NCBI RefSeq assembly: GCF_040712315.1
Contig: NC_134021.1
Span: forward strand, 43,897,501 to 43,961,500
Length of the DNA: 64,000 nucleotides
Origin: Castanea sativa
Lineage: Eukaryota; Streptophyta; Magnoliopsida; Fagales; Fagaceae
Reading direction: 5' to 3'
Shown one piece after another: positions 11,404 to 22,862 of the stretch. The notes under the pieces are model-generated. The model did not search any database and was not told where the DNA came from. It saw only the letters and a list, made by a program, of their open reading frames with translations. Within the stretch, counting starts at the first letter, position 1. Each line of letters opens with the position of its first letter. A program made the translations under genes and the position numbers.

Positions 11404-11424
11404 GTTCCCACAGACGGCGGCAAC
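11404..11424 (-). promoter_or_regulatory. putative primer-binding site
   Basis: On the minus strand the bases following the 5' LTR read GTTGCCGCCGTCTGTGGGAA. This resembles the TTGGCGCCGTCTGTGGGAA-type site I recall from plant Ty3/gypsy elements, with one mismatch in the GGCGCC part. I do not assign the tRNA. Confidence 0.5.
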
Positions 11425-12067
11425 TGATGATGCAAAGAAGATCAGTAGGCTGGATGCTTCAGATTTGAAAGGACCACTTACTCTCTCTGCGGCCTGAAGA
11501 AAAAAGAAAAGCGAATCAAAGGTGACCGGGGGTGCCGGCCAAAAACCCTCCGAGGGCAAAGTTAGTTTTTCTCTCTATATTTTTGGAGTTCCAACTTTTT
11601 TGGAGTAAAATTCACATACCTTTGCCTTGTTTGAATCAGTATTTATATAGTGCCTTCATAGACGGTTATCGAAATTGGAAACTCCCCTGGATTCAAGGAG
11701 GCTTAAACGTAACTGCCATAATTGTTTAGAAGTTATACTTCTATTTCACAACAGATACATGACAGTTATGCGTGGGATAAGGGATTGTCACATTATATTC
11801 AGAGATTCTCCTAAGTATGATACCCTCGTCCTGGAATTCCTTCGTCGAGTGTGCCTGTTAATTCCAAGTGTAGCATCCTCGTTCACGAATCTTTATGTGG
11901 ACGAGTCCTCTCGGGGCAGGCTGTGCGCATCCCATGGACGAGGGATGTAGCTTCGCTATCACCCTCAGGACGGCCTTGTCCGTTACCCTCGTCCTGAGGA
12001 TAACTCCTGGACGGCTGCCGAGGTGATGACCATCCAGGGACGATCTGAGCGTTTTCATCCCACATCA
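11425..12067 (-). repeat. 5' LTR of the Ty3/gypsy element
   Basis: Full 643-bp match to 1783-2425 with about 20 substitutions counted by eye, about 16 of them transitions. It ends CCCACATCA directly before the GGATA repeat. A minus-strand TATATAA lies at 11643-11649. Confidence 0.93.
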
Positions 12068-12072
12068 GGATA
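12068..12072. repeat. target-site duplication, right copy (GGATA)
   Basis: Pairs with 1778-1782 and continues into ...CATATACT, as in copy B at 47074. Confidence 0.95.
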
Positions 12073-12208
12073 CATATACTAAATAAAGAGGACAACTGAA
12101 TAATTTATCTAGATATTAGACTATAGATTAGAATGAATTATTTGACCCTAAAAAAAACACTACGTTAATCATCATTATGATCAACCGATTGAAACTTATC
12201 CCTGTTTT

Positions 12209-12823
12209 TAGGGGTAGCAAAATTGGACACGACCCACGAATTTAACACGACACGACACGAAATTAGCAGGTTATGGGTTGAAACTTAATGAGTTTGTGTC
12301 ATATTCAAGTTTAATGAGTTCGTGTCATATTCAGGTTGACACAACGGACCTATTTGATAAACTGGTTGGGTTAGTGTTCAACTTATGGAACCTGTTTGAC
12401 CCGTTTGACCCGTCTGACCCGTTTAATTAAATAAAAATTTTATCAATATACCATTCAAACCCTAATTATATAAATCTATTAGTTGTTGTGATTTATTTTT
12501 TTGACATATTGTAATTAATTATTTATGATATTGAGATATGTTTTAGTTTTGAATGATTATTTGTGATGAAGTTACTCATTAGTTTTAAATTTTATATTTA
12601 AAATATTTATTTGCTTGTTTTTTCATAAATGTTTTTCTTTATTTTGATAAAATCAGATAATCAGGTCAACAAGACTGACCCATTTAATAAATAGGTCGTT
12701 TTAGGGTTGAGGAATCTTGACCCATTTAATAAAAATATTGGGTTAGTGTTAACCCATATAGTCAGATACGCATGAGTTGATATAACAGGAATCTGACACG
12801 CAAACACGAATGACTACCCCCTA
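12209..12823. mobile_element. hAT-like MITE, copy A
   Basis: Ends are inverted: TAGGGGTAGCAAAATTGG on the left, and a right end complementary to TAGGGGGTAGTCATTCG. The 8-bp direct repeat CCTGTTTT lies at 12201-12208 and 12824-12831. There is no coding capacity. Phrases such as CACGACACGACACGA near the left end have complements near the right end. An 8-bp TSD is typical of hAT elements. The same insertion at the same site is in copy B, so it predates the duplication. Confidence 0.8.
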
Positions 12824-12831
12824 CCTGTTTT

Positions 12832-14535
12832 TGGTAATTAATGAATAAATGAACCATATTATAATACATTATTTGACTAGAATGTTGGCCAGTAACAAAA
12901 GTGTGTTTTTTTTCAGAGACGTAGAAAGTTAGAAATTTCCATTAAAGAGGTAATGAGGAATATACATTCGATCTTATTGGACCAGACTTTCACCGAAAGG
13001 AAGAGAATCAACTACAATCCAACCCCATAACCACGTTGCATGCATGCAAGTTTTGCCATAACATAACCCTATGTGCACTAACCAGGAGGAAAAACATGCA
13101 CCAACTAATTGCTTAGGGCCTGTTAGTCACATTAACTTAAACACATGTTTTCAGTTTTTAAACAACATTACATATATTTCTACACAATTTTGCACTCATA
13201 TTTACTTTCAAAAAAATTAAAAACTATTGTTTAAACACATGTACCAAATGGGTCCTCAATTATGTAACCTGGGGCTGCACCAAAATTCACAAGATCACGT
13301 TTGCATAGTGGTGTCTCTTGGGTCTGGTAGGTTCACAAGCTCTCTCCAAGTCGCTGGTACCCAAATTGCAAGCAAATGATTCCCTTTAGATTTTTTTCCT
13401 AGTTTGAACTAAAGATTTGAATTTTGAATATTTCTATTAAAAAAAAAATGTCAATCAGTTCTTGGCATAGTTAAATGGTACAACTCCTTAAGTAATTTAG
13501 CAAATCTTCAACCATTTTTGTTTTATTTTATTTTTATAAAATTTTATAGAAGATCTGAAAATTTAAGATTTTAATGAATGAATCTCAGGATGACCTTTTT
13601 AACATAATGGCCATCCATGGTCCTCCATCAATGAGCTTGACTTCGACACGTTAAGGAGCAAAAGACCTATAAAGTCACGCATGGACTCAAATTTTAATAT
13701 CTATGTTACAAAAATAAATAAATTGTATAAAAAGCTCTTTTCTATTTTTTTGATTTTTGGTTTAATTTTTATAAACTACTTTTCTTTTCTATATTAATTG
13801 GCACACACCCTTGATTTGTATTGCTTAAGATACCGGTCCTTACTGGACAAGACCGAATGTACCACCGAATATCGGACATCTCGGATGAAAAATGGAAATC
13901 GAGCAGTACTAAAAACTTGAAGAAAATGGAAAAATTGAGCAGCAGAAAGCTCACGATACTGTCCTCACTGGTTGTTTTCCCATGTTACCGGCCATTTTCC
14001 CCCAGCTTTCCTCCTTCTATTTTGTCTAGCCGCTTCTCTTTCTTCTTCCTTTTTCTTCTTCTTCTTCTTCTTCTTCTTCTTCTTCAGTTTCGACCGAGAC
14101 TGAACCTCTCTTCTTGTTCCTTTTGTTTTTATTGTGTGTGTGTGGCTCTTGTTTAATTGTTTTGTGTGTGTTTTGACACCCCACGTGAACTCATTAACGT
14201 GTGCAACAAATTTCAAATTTCAAATATACTTGAAAAACTTTTAGGCTAGCTGCCGCTCACATTTGATAAGCAATTTTATGAATTTGTTTTTAAAATTAAT
14301 ATCATCTTTTTATATTTTTATTATTATTACAATCTAGTACATCAAGTTATTGGCTTTATTATTATTTTATTAATTGGTTGATATTTGAGCAAGGAATAAT
14401 CATATTAAAAACAAGCAATTAATTTAGAGAAATATGCTATTATAAATTTAAGAATTCTTATATAGATTTTATAAAATAGTTATAAATAAATAATCTAGTA
14501 TGTCTATATATATATATATATATATATAATAGTGA
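12832..14535. other. gene-free spacer with CTT tract
   Basis: AT-rich spacer shared with copy B (47790-49475). A pyrimidine tract with (CTT)n lies at about 14040-14085, and (TA)n near 14505-14528. The frame at 13821-14156 runs through the CTT tract and is not kept in copy B. A palindromic TTGCATGCATGCAAG lies at 13036-13050. Confidence 0.6.
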
Positions 14536-14915
14536 TAATTTCGAAATGGTACACCGGTACTAACCGATATTGAAATATTTCATTCCCCTAGCCAAATTGG
14601 AACGACCTCCAGTACGAAAATTGACTCCCTTAGTGTGAAACTCCTTCTTGGAGACTGAAACTCCTTCTTGGAGACTTGAACCCCAACTCTTGCCCCCCAC
14701 CCCCATTAACACTTATACTTGTAGAGTGATTATCGCACCAAGAGTATGCAGTGGTCACTATAGGTGTACGGTGGTCACCATATGCCAATTTGAATGGTGG
14801 ATATACGGGATATACCTATTGGAAAGCAATGTTGATTAATCCCTTGTCTTCAACTTTTTTATTTCAATTGATTTGGGCCGTTTCCATTAATATTCTTTCA
14901 TTACTTTTATGTTCC
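14536..14915. other. copy A-specific segment
   Basis: Between a shared (TA)n tract and the shared text AAAATGTGCTGATCATTG, this 0.4-kb segment has no counterpart in copy B, which holds a solo-LTR-like relic there instead. It contains a short direct repeat of GAAACTCCTTCTTGGAGACT (14638-14676). Origin unknown. Confidence 0.55.
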
Positions 14916-15129
14916 AAAATGTGCTGATCATTGTTGGAGCAAAAAATGAGTCGGACATAATATTTTTATTCAAATATAAGCAGCATGAACATGGGGAGGG
15001 AAGCTGATGATCAGTAGATAGTTTGAAACTTCATTGTACTAAGAGGCAAATAATGTGACATGGCATTTTTAAAAAGGCAAATAAATTTTTTAATATTATT
15101 TTAATGGACACGTTAGCAATTACTGTGTC

Positions 15130-15890
15130 AACAGTGCACTCCGTTTGCCACATATTGGCCTGTCCATGGGTAGGGTTGGATCAGGTTTGGGCTCAACCTG
15201 CATCCGAGCTGACCAGATCGGGTGGACGAACTTTCAACCCGCCGTCGACCGAGAGGATGATCAATTCGGAAGGGTTGGAACATCAACGAGCAGCTATCGG
15301 GTTCAGTCAAAGTCGAGTTCTAGAAAACAGAGAAAATTTAGCCAGAAGAGAGTGAAAATCGGCCAAAATCCTTTAAGATTTCACCGAAAATAGCCAAGAT
15401 CTTGACTAGATCTGGCGAAATCTCGCCGGATCTAGCTAAGAACTAGTTTACATCTAGCAAAATCAAGCCAGATCGAGCCAAGATCAAGCCAAAAAAACAT
15501 CTCAAAACTCATCGGATTTATCAAATAATGCCGAAAATATTTGTGGCTTGGTCGGATCGGGTTTCTAGGATTTTGAAGAAGGAGAACCGACGTCTGACCC
15601 ATCCAAGTTGGGTTTTGGAGGAAGCAATCTGTCGTTGACCGTTGGAGAAGTCAGTTCAGCTGGCGGCGGGCCGAGTTCGGTCGGAAGAGTCGGGTGGGTC
15701 GAGTCCAGCGGTTGACTAGACAGCCCTAGTCACATAGACTATTTTCTGTTAGTGAGATAACGGTAAGGACCAAAATGGAACAATTTTTTTTTTTTGGACT
15801 AAAAGTGGTAAAATAAAAAAGTAGGAACCAAAATGGAAATACGGTAAAAATGTAAGGACAATAATAGTATTTCCGCCTATTATATAGGTA
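15130..15890. repeat. GC-richer dispersed repeat, copy A
   Basis: A locally GC-richer stretch (GGGTTGGATCAGG, CGGGTGGGTCGAG and related words) followed by text of the type GGACCAAAATGGAA and GGACTAAAAGTGG, common at transposon ends. Copy B has it at about 50770-51415 with an internal deletion. Frames across it (for example 15104-15355) differ between copies and are not genes. Confidence 0.5.
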
Positions 15891-16091
15891 GATATTTAAT
15901 TTTTTTTTTTATTCTTTTAGTTTAGTTTTGATTTTAGTATTGAGCGAAATAGGAGCTTCTTAACTAGTTTGTCTTTAAATAATGAACAAATCCTTAACAA
16001 GTTAGAACAACAGAGGTACTTGTGCAGATTCTTTAACTTGAGCAAGTTATGATTGTAGACTTTTGATTAATCTTCCATGGATCGTACAAGG

Positions 16092-16381
16092 TGTTGAGAT
16101 TGACAAAAGCTCAAGCTTTCAACAATGAAGATTTAGGAATTTGAAAGAAGGAGAGAATCAATATGTGAAGTTGTATATGCAAAAGTGTATTAAATTACAA
16201 AAACTCTGTGCTTATATATTAGAAGCAAATCATAAGAAACTAACAATCTATACTAGAACCAATAAGAACAAGACACTTATCACCTAAAACAGTATTTAAC
16301 AACTAACAAACTATTACAGAAAACCTACTTGTAGTTTATAAAGTTATTACCAAACGACTGTAGCTTACGCAGATATCAACA
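16092..16381 (-). repeat. small LTR-like repeat, copy A
   Basis: Begins TGTTGAGATTG and ends GATATCAACA, giving TG...CA termini with short inverted ends. Homologous blocks lie at 26890-27201 and 51620-51913 with the same flanks, so it was copied with the segments. I found no matching 5-bp TSD, so a solo Ty1/copia-type LTR is likely but unproven. A CTT/TTC run follows. Confidence 0.5.
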
Positions 16382-16757
16382 TTTACCATTCTTCTTCTGA
16401 ACTGCTTCTTCTTCTTCTTCTTCTTTATTCCTCAATTCTTCAATCTGGTTTCACTTTAAGTCTTCAACACAAGGCACAGTTGCTGGTCCAGTAGGTCCAC
16501 CTTGATATCTGAGCTCAAACATATGAATATGAATTATGAACATGCTTAATTAAATGAATAATAATAAAACTAATTTAACACAAATTTGGAAGCTATTAGC
16601 AGGCAACAATAGCAACTATAGTACAAATAATGTGAATTAAGTCCAAACCATCAATTTGAAAATTTTGTGAAGAAGCCAAAGTTTTGATACAAAATAATTA
16701 AAATTTAAGCCATAAATTATCCAAAAAAATTATTTTTCATATTATAATTCACTTCAC

Positions 16758-16759
<2 letters not shown>

Positions 16760-16806
<47 letters not shown>
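16760..16806. repeat. (TA)n microsatellite
   Basis: Uninterrupted TA dinucleotides. Copy B has a longer tract at the homologous position (52283-52348) and the third module a short one (27519-27540). Confidence 0.95.
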
Positions 16807-16811
<5 letters not shown>

Positions 16812-16949
16812 ATAATAAATAATATAACGCATTTTACTTTATTATTGATCCTAAAAAATAAAAATTTTTAATCGAAAAATAGAGTGGATCCTAAGTCACC
16901 ACATACGTAACTTCCAAGAATTCGCAAGGAAGATACCAACAATTTTGAT

Positions 16950-17130
16950 GTATGTTTAAAATTTGAAATTTAAGGCCCGTGGACAAGGAAACTTGCACTA
17001 TGCAGTCTATACGTCATTACGCACATAATTTTTTTTTTTTTTTTAATGCATGCATGCATGCAAAATTGTCTTCGCAACTGAAATTTCGGTACTTCTAGTT
17101 CCACGAGAGGTAACAACTTTGATTTGCACA
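16950..17130. promoter_or_regulatory. RY-repeat module, orphan copy
   Basis: Contains AATTTAAGGCCCGTGGACAA, then GCATGCATGCATGCA (RY-type repeats bound by plant B3-domain factors), then CAACTGAAATTTC and CCACGAGAGG. Related text lies at 24640-24780, 27715-27870, 44585-44670, 45005-45090 and 52630-52810; several of these lie upstream of the peptide genes. Here no gene follows, because transposons occupy the downstream side. Confidence 0.4.
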
Positions 17131-17145
17131 AGCTTCCATCTTAAA

Positions 17146-18466
17146 CTCTTAAGAGCAATCTTATTAGTGGTAGCAAAAGTTTGCAAAATACAAAAAATGC
17201 ATACGAAATTCTTGACAGCTTTCAACAGAAGTTGTATCTATCAAAAATTACGAAATTCAGATTTTTAAATCTGTTTTTCATGCATATCCAAGTTATTTGT
17301 ATATGGTTTCTTTTCTCACAACCCTAAACATATATAAGGATTATTTTAAGGGCCGTCTCACTTAATACAATTGTTATTGCACTCAAATTGTGACCGGAGA
17401 CAATTTGCCCTAGTTCCTTTTTCTTTTGTAGAAGCTACTGTGTTTGTGCGCCAAGGGTTTTGTAACCAAGGAGCTTCTTGATCTTTATCGTCTGGATGAA
17501 CTGAAGAACTTTGCAACCAACATATTCCTCAAGTTGGTGTGTTAGTCACGTACTTTGATCCGTGCATCGATTGGTTAGTCACGTACTAGGAGTCATGCAT
17601 TGAAAATGAGAAATTGTTACTACATTACAAGTCTAATTAGGTATTGAGGTAAGAGTTCAACTGTAAGTTGTTATAAGGTACTGAGATTCCTTTACTTGTA
17701 ATTGTTTGCTTTGATAATAGTGAATTCTCAGGTGTGGTGACCTTAAATTCACCTAGTGGGGTTTTGCCTCGGTGGTTTTCTCCATTCTTAAACAAATCAC
17801 CCGTGTCAAATTTTTTTCCAGCTACATTTAGTTATTTGGTGATTTGTTTATGCTACCATGCTTATTGCATGTAATTTACCAAAGAGGTCAATACATTCTT
17901 GGCTTATCAGTGCATATATGCACCATTACCGTAGTTTTTCTATACATTATTTTAATATTTTTTCTCCTCCTCACATTCTCTCTTCCCCTAACTCTCTCTC
18001 TCTCTCTCTCTTCAACCCATAATCTCTACGTGGGAGAGGCGATTTCATCACCATCACCATTGCCATCGCCACGTGTGGATCAGTGAAGTGGATTGGTGCT
18101 GGCGATGTAGATAGGTGCTTGTGATGGAGAGTTGATCTAACTGTGAGAAAAAGAAGAAGAAAGAAGAGGAAGATAAAGAAAGTAGAAATGGCAGAGAGAG
18201 AAAAAAAAAAAAAAGAGAAGAAGAAGAAGAGGAAGAAAAAGAAAGAAGAAACGATAGAAAGAAAATGACAATAGAATAGGATAAAATAATATTAAAAAAA
18301 GAATAAAAAATATTATTTATATAAAATATAGTGTATAATAAATGGACTGATGTGAGTATTTTGTAAAAGTGATGTTATAAAATAGAAAAAGTAGTTTTCT
18401 TTCATAAAATAGATAGAATCTTTTAGAAGAACTAATGTGGGTTCTTTAAAACTCAAACTAAGAAAA
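17146..18466. mobile_element. composite MITE-like insertion with nested LTR remnant, copy A
   Basis: The uninterrupted paralogue near 27880-27910 reads CTCAAACTCTCAAAACTC straight through, so this 1.3-kb block is an insertion. The ends are weakly inverted (AAGAGCAATCTTATT versus the complement of AATGTGGGTTCTTT). Inside, at about 17281-17910, is LTR-like text (GTGTTAGTCACGTACT, CCTCGGTGGTTTTCTCC) recalling Ty1/copia SIRE-type LTRs, and a CT run near 17993-18012. Copy B's counterpart, 52838-54520, is longer. Confidence 0.5.
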
Positions 18467-18920
18467 ATAACCAGCTAATTGTGGGTTTCTGTTTGAATAT
18501 TGTATGAAGGTGAAATATGTTTTTATTCTAATCTTTGTGGGTATCTTCAACTGTACAATAAATCAGACACTAAGGCTTCTAAATATTTTTTTAGAATGAT
18601 TTATTTTACTTTTAAACCATATTTCTTACTTTTTAAAAAAATTTCATAATTTGTAAGCAACGGTGGCAACACTATGAATATTTTTTAGAGTAGTCACTAA
18701 GAAATTTAAATTATACAAAATCAAAATCTAATAATGAAATAACTTGAATATATAAACAAAAAAAGAAAACACGCAAATACATGAAGTATTATAATTTCTT
18801 TTACTAACAAAGGGAAAAGGGGGGGGGGAATTTGATAAATGATATAGTAGAAATTGAGAATAATGATACGAGAGTAATAAAGTGCGAGAGTGAGTCTAAA
18901 ATGATCATAGAGAAGTAAAA

Positions 18921-18924
<4 letters not shown>

Positions 18925-18982
<58 letters not shown>
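18925..18982. repeat. (GA)n microsatellite
   Basis: About 29 GA units. The minus-strand frame over it encodes only a Ser-Leu repeat and is not a gene. Homologous tracts lie at 28434-28502 and 54979-55044. Confidence 0.95.
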
Positions 18983-18984
<2 letters not shown>

Positions 18985-19168
18985 CAAATGATATTTGCTA
19001 AAATTGTGAGTAGAGTTGCTAAAGAAGAGAAAATTGTTGCAACTGCAAAGTCAAAGAAAACATAACTACCAGTACCGTTAAGGAGAATTCACGACAACAT
19101 TATTCAATTTGTACCTTTTTTTAAGGAAAAATGAAATTAGAGATTATTTCTAAGTAATGGGTTGAACG

Positions 19169-20070
19169 AGTTACAAATTTGAATGTGCTAGGGTCATATT
19201 TTCCATTTATTGGCTTATCTTTTGACAAAACGCATATTGTAATTTGGTAGATCTAAGTTGAGTTTAATGTATCAACAAATGTATGAAGTTTACTTTACAA
19301 GTGGAATCATTAAAGACATGAAGATTGATCCAAGAAATAAGTGAAGAAAAGTTATATCATTAAAGCTCAACACTAGCATCTATCGAAGTTTAATGAGGAA
19401 GCTCGACACAAGCTCGATCTATCAAGATTTACAAATTTAGAATTCTCAGATTTGAATTTTGACCCATGATGACTTGGATGATTAGAGTTTCTCTCTCTAC
19501 AATCTTAGACCATATAAAATTCTTATTTTAAAAGTCATCAAATACACTAAAATTCAATTGGAACTTATACATTCTGTGAGAAGCTTCTGCGTTTTGTTCG
19601 CCTTAGTGTTTTATAACAAAGTGCTTCCTAATCTTCAATGTGCTTTGTAGTGAAGAATTTTACAGTCAACAACAATCAATCAAGTTGCTGGAGTTAGTCA
19701 CGTATCCATGCATGTGAAGAAGTCTACTACAAGATCAAATCCAACTAAGTATTAGAGTAAAAGTTTAACTGTAGGTTGGTATTTTGGGATAGGCCATGGA
19801 AGTGGTAAGTTCCTCATATACTTGTAACCATTTGTTTGTTGATTAGTGAATTCTTGGAAATAGTGACCTGAAATTCACCTAGTGGAGCTTTTGCCTTACA
19901 AGAGATTTTCTCCATTCGTCAACAAATCAATGTCATTCATTTTCTGTTGCATATTAGTTTATTTGGTGATTTGTTGGTGTCTCTATGTTTTGCATGTAAT
20001 TTGACCGAATTGATCAACTTGGGTAATTGAATTAATTAATCAGGGTCAATCTATAACCCAATAGAATGAT
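19169..20070 (+). repeat. LTR-like insertion (SIRE-like Ty1/copia), copy A
   Basis: The paralogue at 28660-28720 runs from GAGTTGAACGA into TTAAAG with nothing between, showing a 0.9-kb insertion here. It contains TGCTAGGGTCATATTTTCC near the left end, GTCAACAAATCAATGTCATT, and AGGGTCAATCTATAACCCA near the right end. Flanks AACGA/AATGA could be an imperfect 5-bp TSD. Copy B has the same insertion from 55237, later broken by the Pack-MULE. Confidence 0.6.
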
Positions 20071-20699
20071 TGAAGCATTTTTTTTTTAAAAGGTTTTTTG
20101 TTGAATAACATGTTCACTTGTTGTTTGGTCTAGTCTTGTTTTTGTTTGAGTTATTTTTGTTGTTATTTGGGTTATTTTTTATTATTGTTATCTTAGTTTT
20201 TTTTTTTTTTTTTGGTTAAGGAGTTGAGAATAATATATTAGGGGGGACATAATTATTTTTGAAGAAATTCTATGTCCACAACATTTTCACAAGTCACAAC
20301 TTACACCAAACTTTTGTGACAAGCTATTATTGGTGGATAAGAATTTGATGTTAGTATTAGGCCAAAATTAGAATCTTTAAAAGCTTACGGCATAAGATTT
20401 ATTATGAAATTATTATAAAAAATGTTGTAGATGTAGCATTTCTCTTATTTTGTAGAACCAAAATTATTGTGATTTTTAAGCCAGCATGTTTAACATTTTT
20501 TTAGGATAGTCACAATAGGTTAGTTTAGTATATGAATTTTTTTGCAAGTTTATATATATACACACACACACACTCAAATTTGTTTTTGCAAGTCAAGGCG
20601 GTCTTGTGATCACCCACATCAACATAGAGCCACCTAGTAAGATTATTTTTGAACATATAAAAAGTGGACAACAAAGTGTGGTATCCATGTAATAGTGGT

Positions 20700-20770
20700 T
20701 TAAATAATAACGCTAATACCAATACCACTCACAATAACAATAACAATAACAATAACAAAACCAAAAACAA
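20700..20770. repeat. degenerate (AATACC/AACAAT)n tract
   Basis: Imperfect short tandem words, also at 29280-29370 and 58030-58110, at the same place in each module. Confidence 0.8.
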
Positions 20771-21100
20771 GAATTTTAATAAAAAAAAACTTGTTTCTAT
20801 TTTTTTAATATAATATTTCTTTAAAAGAGTCCATTCATAGTAAAACTTGGTGAGAATAAACATAATAAGTTCTCATGTTGATTGCCCATTTTCCCCTTAA
20901 TTATTATTCCTTTCACAACAATCTCCTTCCTAGAATTTAAAATAGAGCAATATCCCCCCCCTCCCCCCGCCCCCCAAGTTAATAGGTGATTGGCATATGC
21001 TCCAAAACTAATAAATTCTGTTAAATTAAACATTTTAAGAGGAAATTATTTTTATTTTAAATTTTCGAATTGGGCTCATACCTTTGGCACACTTTATTAA

Positions 21101-22173
21101 AGTGGGTTGCACCTGGAAACATAAATTTTAAAAAAATTACCACGAAATTTGCCTCCACTGATTTGGTTGGAGGGGCAGTGACGATCTTCAGAGAAAATTG
21201 AAAATGGGTATGTTCAAAGTTGAGGCTTTGGTTGATTTTGGAACTTGATAAACAGAGAAGCTGAGAAAAAGAGGGTGTGGGATTTGAAAATTTAAAGCAA
21301 CGCAAATCAAGATTAATAACAAAAACAAAAACCAAACCTAACATACCATGTCGGGCCCCCCAACGGCTAGATGATTTTGGAGAAAGTAGGAAATCTGGTG
21401 AATTTGTTGAACAAAATTGGATTTTGAATAATATAGCTCTTCAAATTGATCATCCCACTGTAGTTCCATCTTCATCATTCAACCTTAATCAAAACCAATA
21501 ACCCAAATACCTAAATCAAAGACAATCAACCCAAAATAAAAAAATTTAAATACTCTTGGTGGTAGACTAAAATAAAATTTCAGCTTAAAGAGATTTACAA
21601 ATGATGTGAGCTTTACATTAGAATCTCTGTTTTCCCCCAAAAGAAAATACATCTTTTCTAAGTCCAACTCATTTTGGCATAAAAGTAAACCACAATCAAG
21701 TGAACAAATAAGAAGTTCTCAAAACTTTAAATCGAGGCAGTTAAAAACTAAAAACAGAGTTCAGAACATTTCATGTCCCAAATCATTTCATTAAGCAAAA
21801 CATTGAAGCCAATCACACAAACACAGAAACCTAGTCACAGAATACAAAACTGACAGAACAACATGAAACACATAGCATTAATTTCAGCGGAGCTTAAATG
21901 CATACATATTATGTACGCATATACACACAAACAGAACACAAATATACATACAGATCAAATAGACTCAAAAGCAAAATCAACTCAACAGATCAAATGAGTA
22001 GTGAAGATATTCAACTACTAAATAAAAATATAGTGGTAATCTTTGTAATTTATGCACAAATAGTAGTGAACCCTTCATGAAGTAGAATATTACAAAATCA
22101 TTACGATAATTAATTCAATTAACTGAACCACATACGAAATCCATATTTTTATGTTTCCAGGTGCAACCCACTC
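21101..22173. repeat. block bounded by inverted repeats (about 25 bp)
   Basis: AGTGGGTTGCACCTGGAAAC at 21101 and its complement GTTTCCAGGTGCAACCCACT ending at about 22173 bound about 1.07 kb of AT-rich sequence. I see no TSD next to the arms and no confident coding frame. It may be a non-autonomous DNA element or a captured fragment. Confidence 0.5.
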
Positions 22174-22179
22174 TCCATT

Positions 22180-22862
22180 CATGAGGTTGCAATTTTCAAA
22201 GATCTCTATCACCTACAATGATCGAAGGTATGCCATATAGCTTATAACCAAATTGCACGTCAAGGCTGGAAATCTTAGCAGCTTTAATATAAGGATGAGA
22301 TAGAGGAGTAAAGTGGAAATACTTGGATACTCCTCTTGCAAAGTCATACTAGGATACTCCTCTTTGTCGAAGTCCATGATGACTTTCCAGTAAAGTTTTT
22401 TTTCAATGACTAGTGTTTGTAACAACTCAACAAGATAACAAGTTTCAATCTTAAGCCTTTAACATACATCAAACTGCTTCACCTTCTGTTTCAAGTCTTT
22501 CCTTATACTAGACCAAAGGAAATCCCTTCAAAGTCTATGGAGAGTTTTCAAATAACCTAAATGAACATTATGAACTTGCTGCAACACAATTCCCTTCAAG
22601 TCACCACTAGGATCACCCAAATATATTCTGCCCTTGTAAAATAACATACCATTGTAGGAGGGAAACTCTTTTGGAACATCATCCCTTGAATGAATGGCCT
22701 AAATACCTAAATCACTTGCATAGCTAGCCTTAAGATCAAATAACCAAGTAAGAGTGGGAAAAGAAATGATACACTAACTACCAATAGAGGTTACTGAGGT
22801 AGATCAAGAGGTTTCATCCATGTCTCCATTCCTTCCAAAAAGAGCATCAGCGACCATATTAT
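22180..22862 (-). pseudogene. Ty3/gypsy pol relic (RNase H end, integrase finger, start of core)
   Basis: The minus strand, pieced over stops and shifts, gives MVADALFGR (like the VADALSRR end of RNase H), then YKGRIYLGDPSG, VHNVHLGYLKTLHRL, RDFLWSSIRKDLKQKVKQFD (integrase zinc-finger region) and LLQTLVIEKKLYWKVIMDFD (linker into the core). This order is that of chromovirus-type gypsy integrase. It is unrelated in sequence to the Tat element in this window. Many stops (for example after TLHRL) show an old relic. Confidence 0.6.

Larger units (their letters stand above)
1783..12067 (-). mobile_element. full-length Ty3/gypsy LTR retrotransposon, Tat lineage (10,285 bp)
   Basis: Two 643-bp LTRs with TG...CA ends and 5-bp direct repeats (GGATA) bound the element. 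Gag-pol runs on the minus strand from about 11334 down to 6105, so the right LTR is the 5' LTR. Three features place it in the Tat lineage: a DNGSS protease motif, a second RNase H domain between the first RNase H and integrase, and a large antisense gene (2767-4987) between pol and the 3' LTR. The LTRs differ at about 20 of 643 positions by eye (about 3%), mostly transitions, so insertion is fairly recent. It is absent from copy B and therefore inserted after the segmental duplication. Multiple stops, indels and lost catalytic residues make it non-autonomous now. Confidence 0.95.
12068..21079. repeat. segmental duplication, copy A, middle part
   Basis: Resumes exactly where 1782 left off and aligns to 47074-58420 of copy B. 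Shared content includes the hAT-like MITE, the LTR-like repeats, the TA and GA tracts and the RY module. Exceptions are the copy-specific segments at 14536-14915 here and at 49476-50540 and 56116-57375 in copy B. I find no host gene in it. Confidence 0.85.
21080..22862. mobile_element. copy A-specific composite insertion
   Basis: Copy B runs from GGGCTCATAC into module text at 58420, while copy A leaves it at about 21080 and rejoins near 22863. The insert contains an inverted-repeat-bounded block (21101-22173) and, beside it, a Ty3/gypsy integrase relic (about 22180-22862, minus). Confidence 0.6.

Noticed and set aside
13821..14156. 111-codon frame near the CTT tract
   Set aside because: Poly-Leu/Phe from a CTT microsatellite; not preserved in copy B, where the tract is contracted.
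15104..15393. Overlapping frames in the GC-richer repeat
   Set aside because: Part of a dispersed repeat. Copy B carries indels that change the frame, and there is no recognisable domain.
16950..17280. Possible seventh peptide gene after the RY module
   Set aside because: The module is present but no signal peptide or family motif follows before the transposon insertion.
18721..18987. Ser-Leu-rich minus-strand frames here and at 28367-28603, 54182-54520 and 54785-55129
   Set aside because: Translations of (GA)n tracts. The flanking residues are not kept as protein between copies.
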